In this document: positions 14,348-14,427 of the stretch, piece after piece | Numbering within the stretch: the stretch's first letter is position 1 | Layout of the letters: every line of letters begins with the position of its first letter | Assembly: GCA_001604495.1 (NCBI GenBank) | Contig: LVBR01000080.1 | Span: 1 to 14,427, forward strand | Direction: 5' to 3' | Origin: Acholeplasmatales bacterium Tener_01 | GTDB lineage: Bacteria > Bacillota_I > Bacilli_A > ML615J-28 > CAG-698 | Length of the DNA stretch: 14,427 nucleotides | Made by a program: the position numbers and the translations under genes | The notes under the pieces: generated by a model | What the model was told of the DNA's origin: nothing | The model's database searches: none | What the model saw: only the letters and a program-made list of their open reading frames with translations

Positions 14348-14376
14348 TTTTCAAATTTATTAATATTTGTTATAAT
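14348..14376 (+). promoter_or_regulatory. Promoter of the gene at the right edge (extended -10)
   Basis: TGTTATAAT at 14368-14376 is an extended -10 with a perfect TATAAT. TTTTCA (14348-14353) is a 4-of-6 -35 at 17-base spacing. A near-palindrome around AAACGTTT (14331-14345) lies just upstream and could be an operator. Confidence 0.7.
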
Positions 14377-14409
14377 TACATAAGAATAGAAGAAAGAGAA
14401 AGGAGAGAA

Positions 14410-14427
14410 ATGCTTAACAAAAATTCT
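14410..14427 (+). CDS. Start of an unidentified gene, cut by the window edge
   Basis: Only ATG and five more codons (MLNKNS) are present. A good SD (AGGAGAG at 14401-14407) and an extended -10 promoter about 35 bases upstream support a real start. The product cannot be guessed from six residues. Confidence 0.6.

Overview
The window comes from a very AT-rich, low-GC Gram-positive bacterium. It is probably a host-associated member of class Bacilli (Erysipelotrichia or RF39/Acholeplasma-like lineages). The evidence is strong AGGAGG-type ribosome binding sites, sigmaA-type promoters, a UPF0223 (YktA-like) protein, a Gram-positive type peptide deformylase, and secreted proteins with BspA-like leucine-rich repeats. 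UGA acts as a stop (it ends the metallopeptidase and the P-type ATPase genes) and Trp is read from UGG, so this is the standard bacterial code rather than the Mycoplasma code. Taxonomy is inferred from style only.

Region 1 (1-7797, all minus strand) is an accessory secretion block. Read in the direction of transcription it holds an ECF-type sigma factor, a one-pass membrane protein that overlaps it by one base (probable anti-sigma factor), a secreted papain-like cysteine peptidase (C39-like), a small lipoprotein, and a 1127-residue secreted zinc metallopeptidase with BspA-type repeats. The two peptidases share a C-terminal Cys/His-rich domain. A 54-base intergenic element lies downstream of each peptidase gene, in nearly identical copies at 1-54 and 4405-4458. 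This looks like a modular surface-protease locus that continues to the left of the window.

Region 2 (7854-12590, minus strand) is the conserved rpsP-khpA-rimM-trmD neighbourhood, but it is split. The rpsP-khpA transcript ends in a clear terminator. An ArsR/CzrA-type metal sensor gene and a ZntA/CadA-type P1B ATPase gene follow, and both overlap their downstream neighbours. rimM and trmD come next. With arsR/ATPase overlapping by 35 bases, ATPase/rimM by 4 (ATGA) and rimM/trmD 9 bases apart, the 16S maturation factor and the tRNA m1G37 methyltransferase appear to be read from a metal-responsive operon. rplS, which commonly follows trmD, is not there. A terminator sits at the trmD stop.

Region 3 (12545-14427) holds a perfect-consensus promoter for rpsP nested against the rsuA-like gene's terminator, an rsuA-type pseudouridine synthase gene overlapping a UPF0223 gene (minus), then the divergent def gene with its own promoter and terminator. 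A further gene starts 18 bases before the right edge on the plus strand, preceded by an extended -10 promoter. Nothing resembling a tRNA, rRNA, CRISPR array or insertion sequence was seen.
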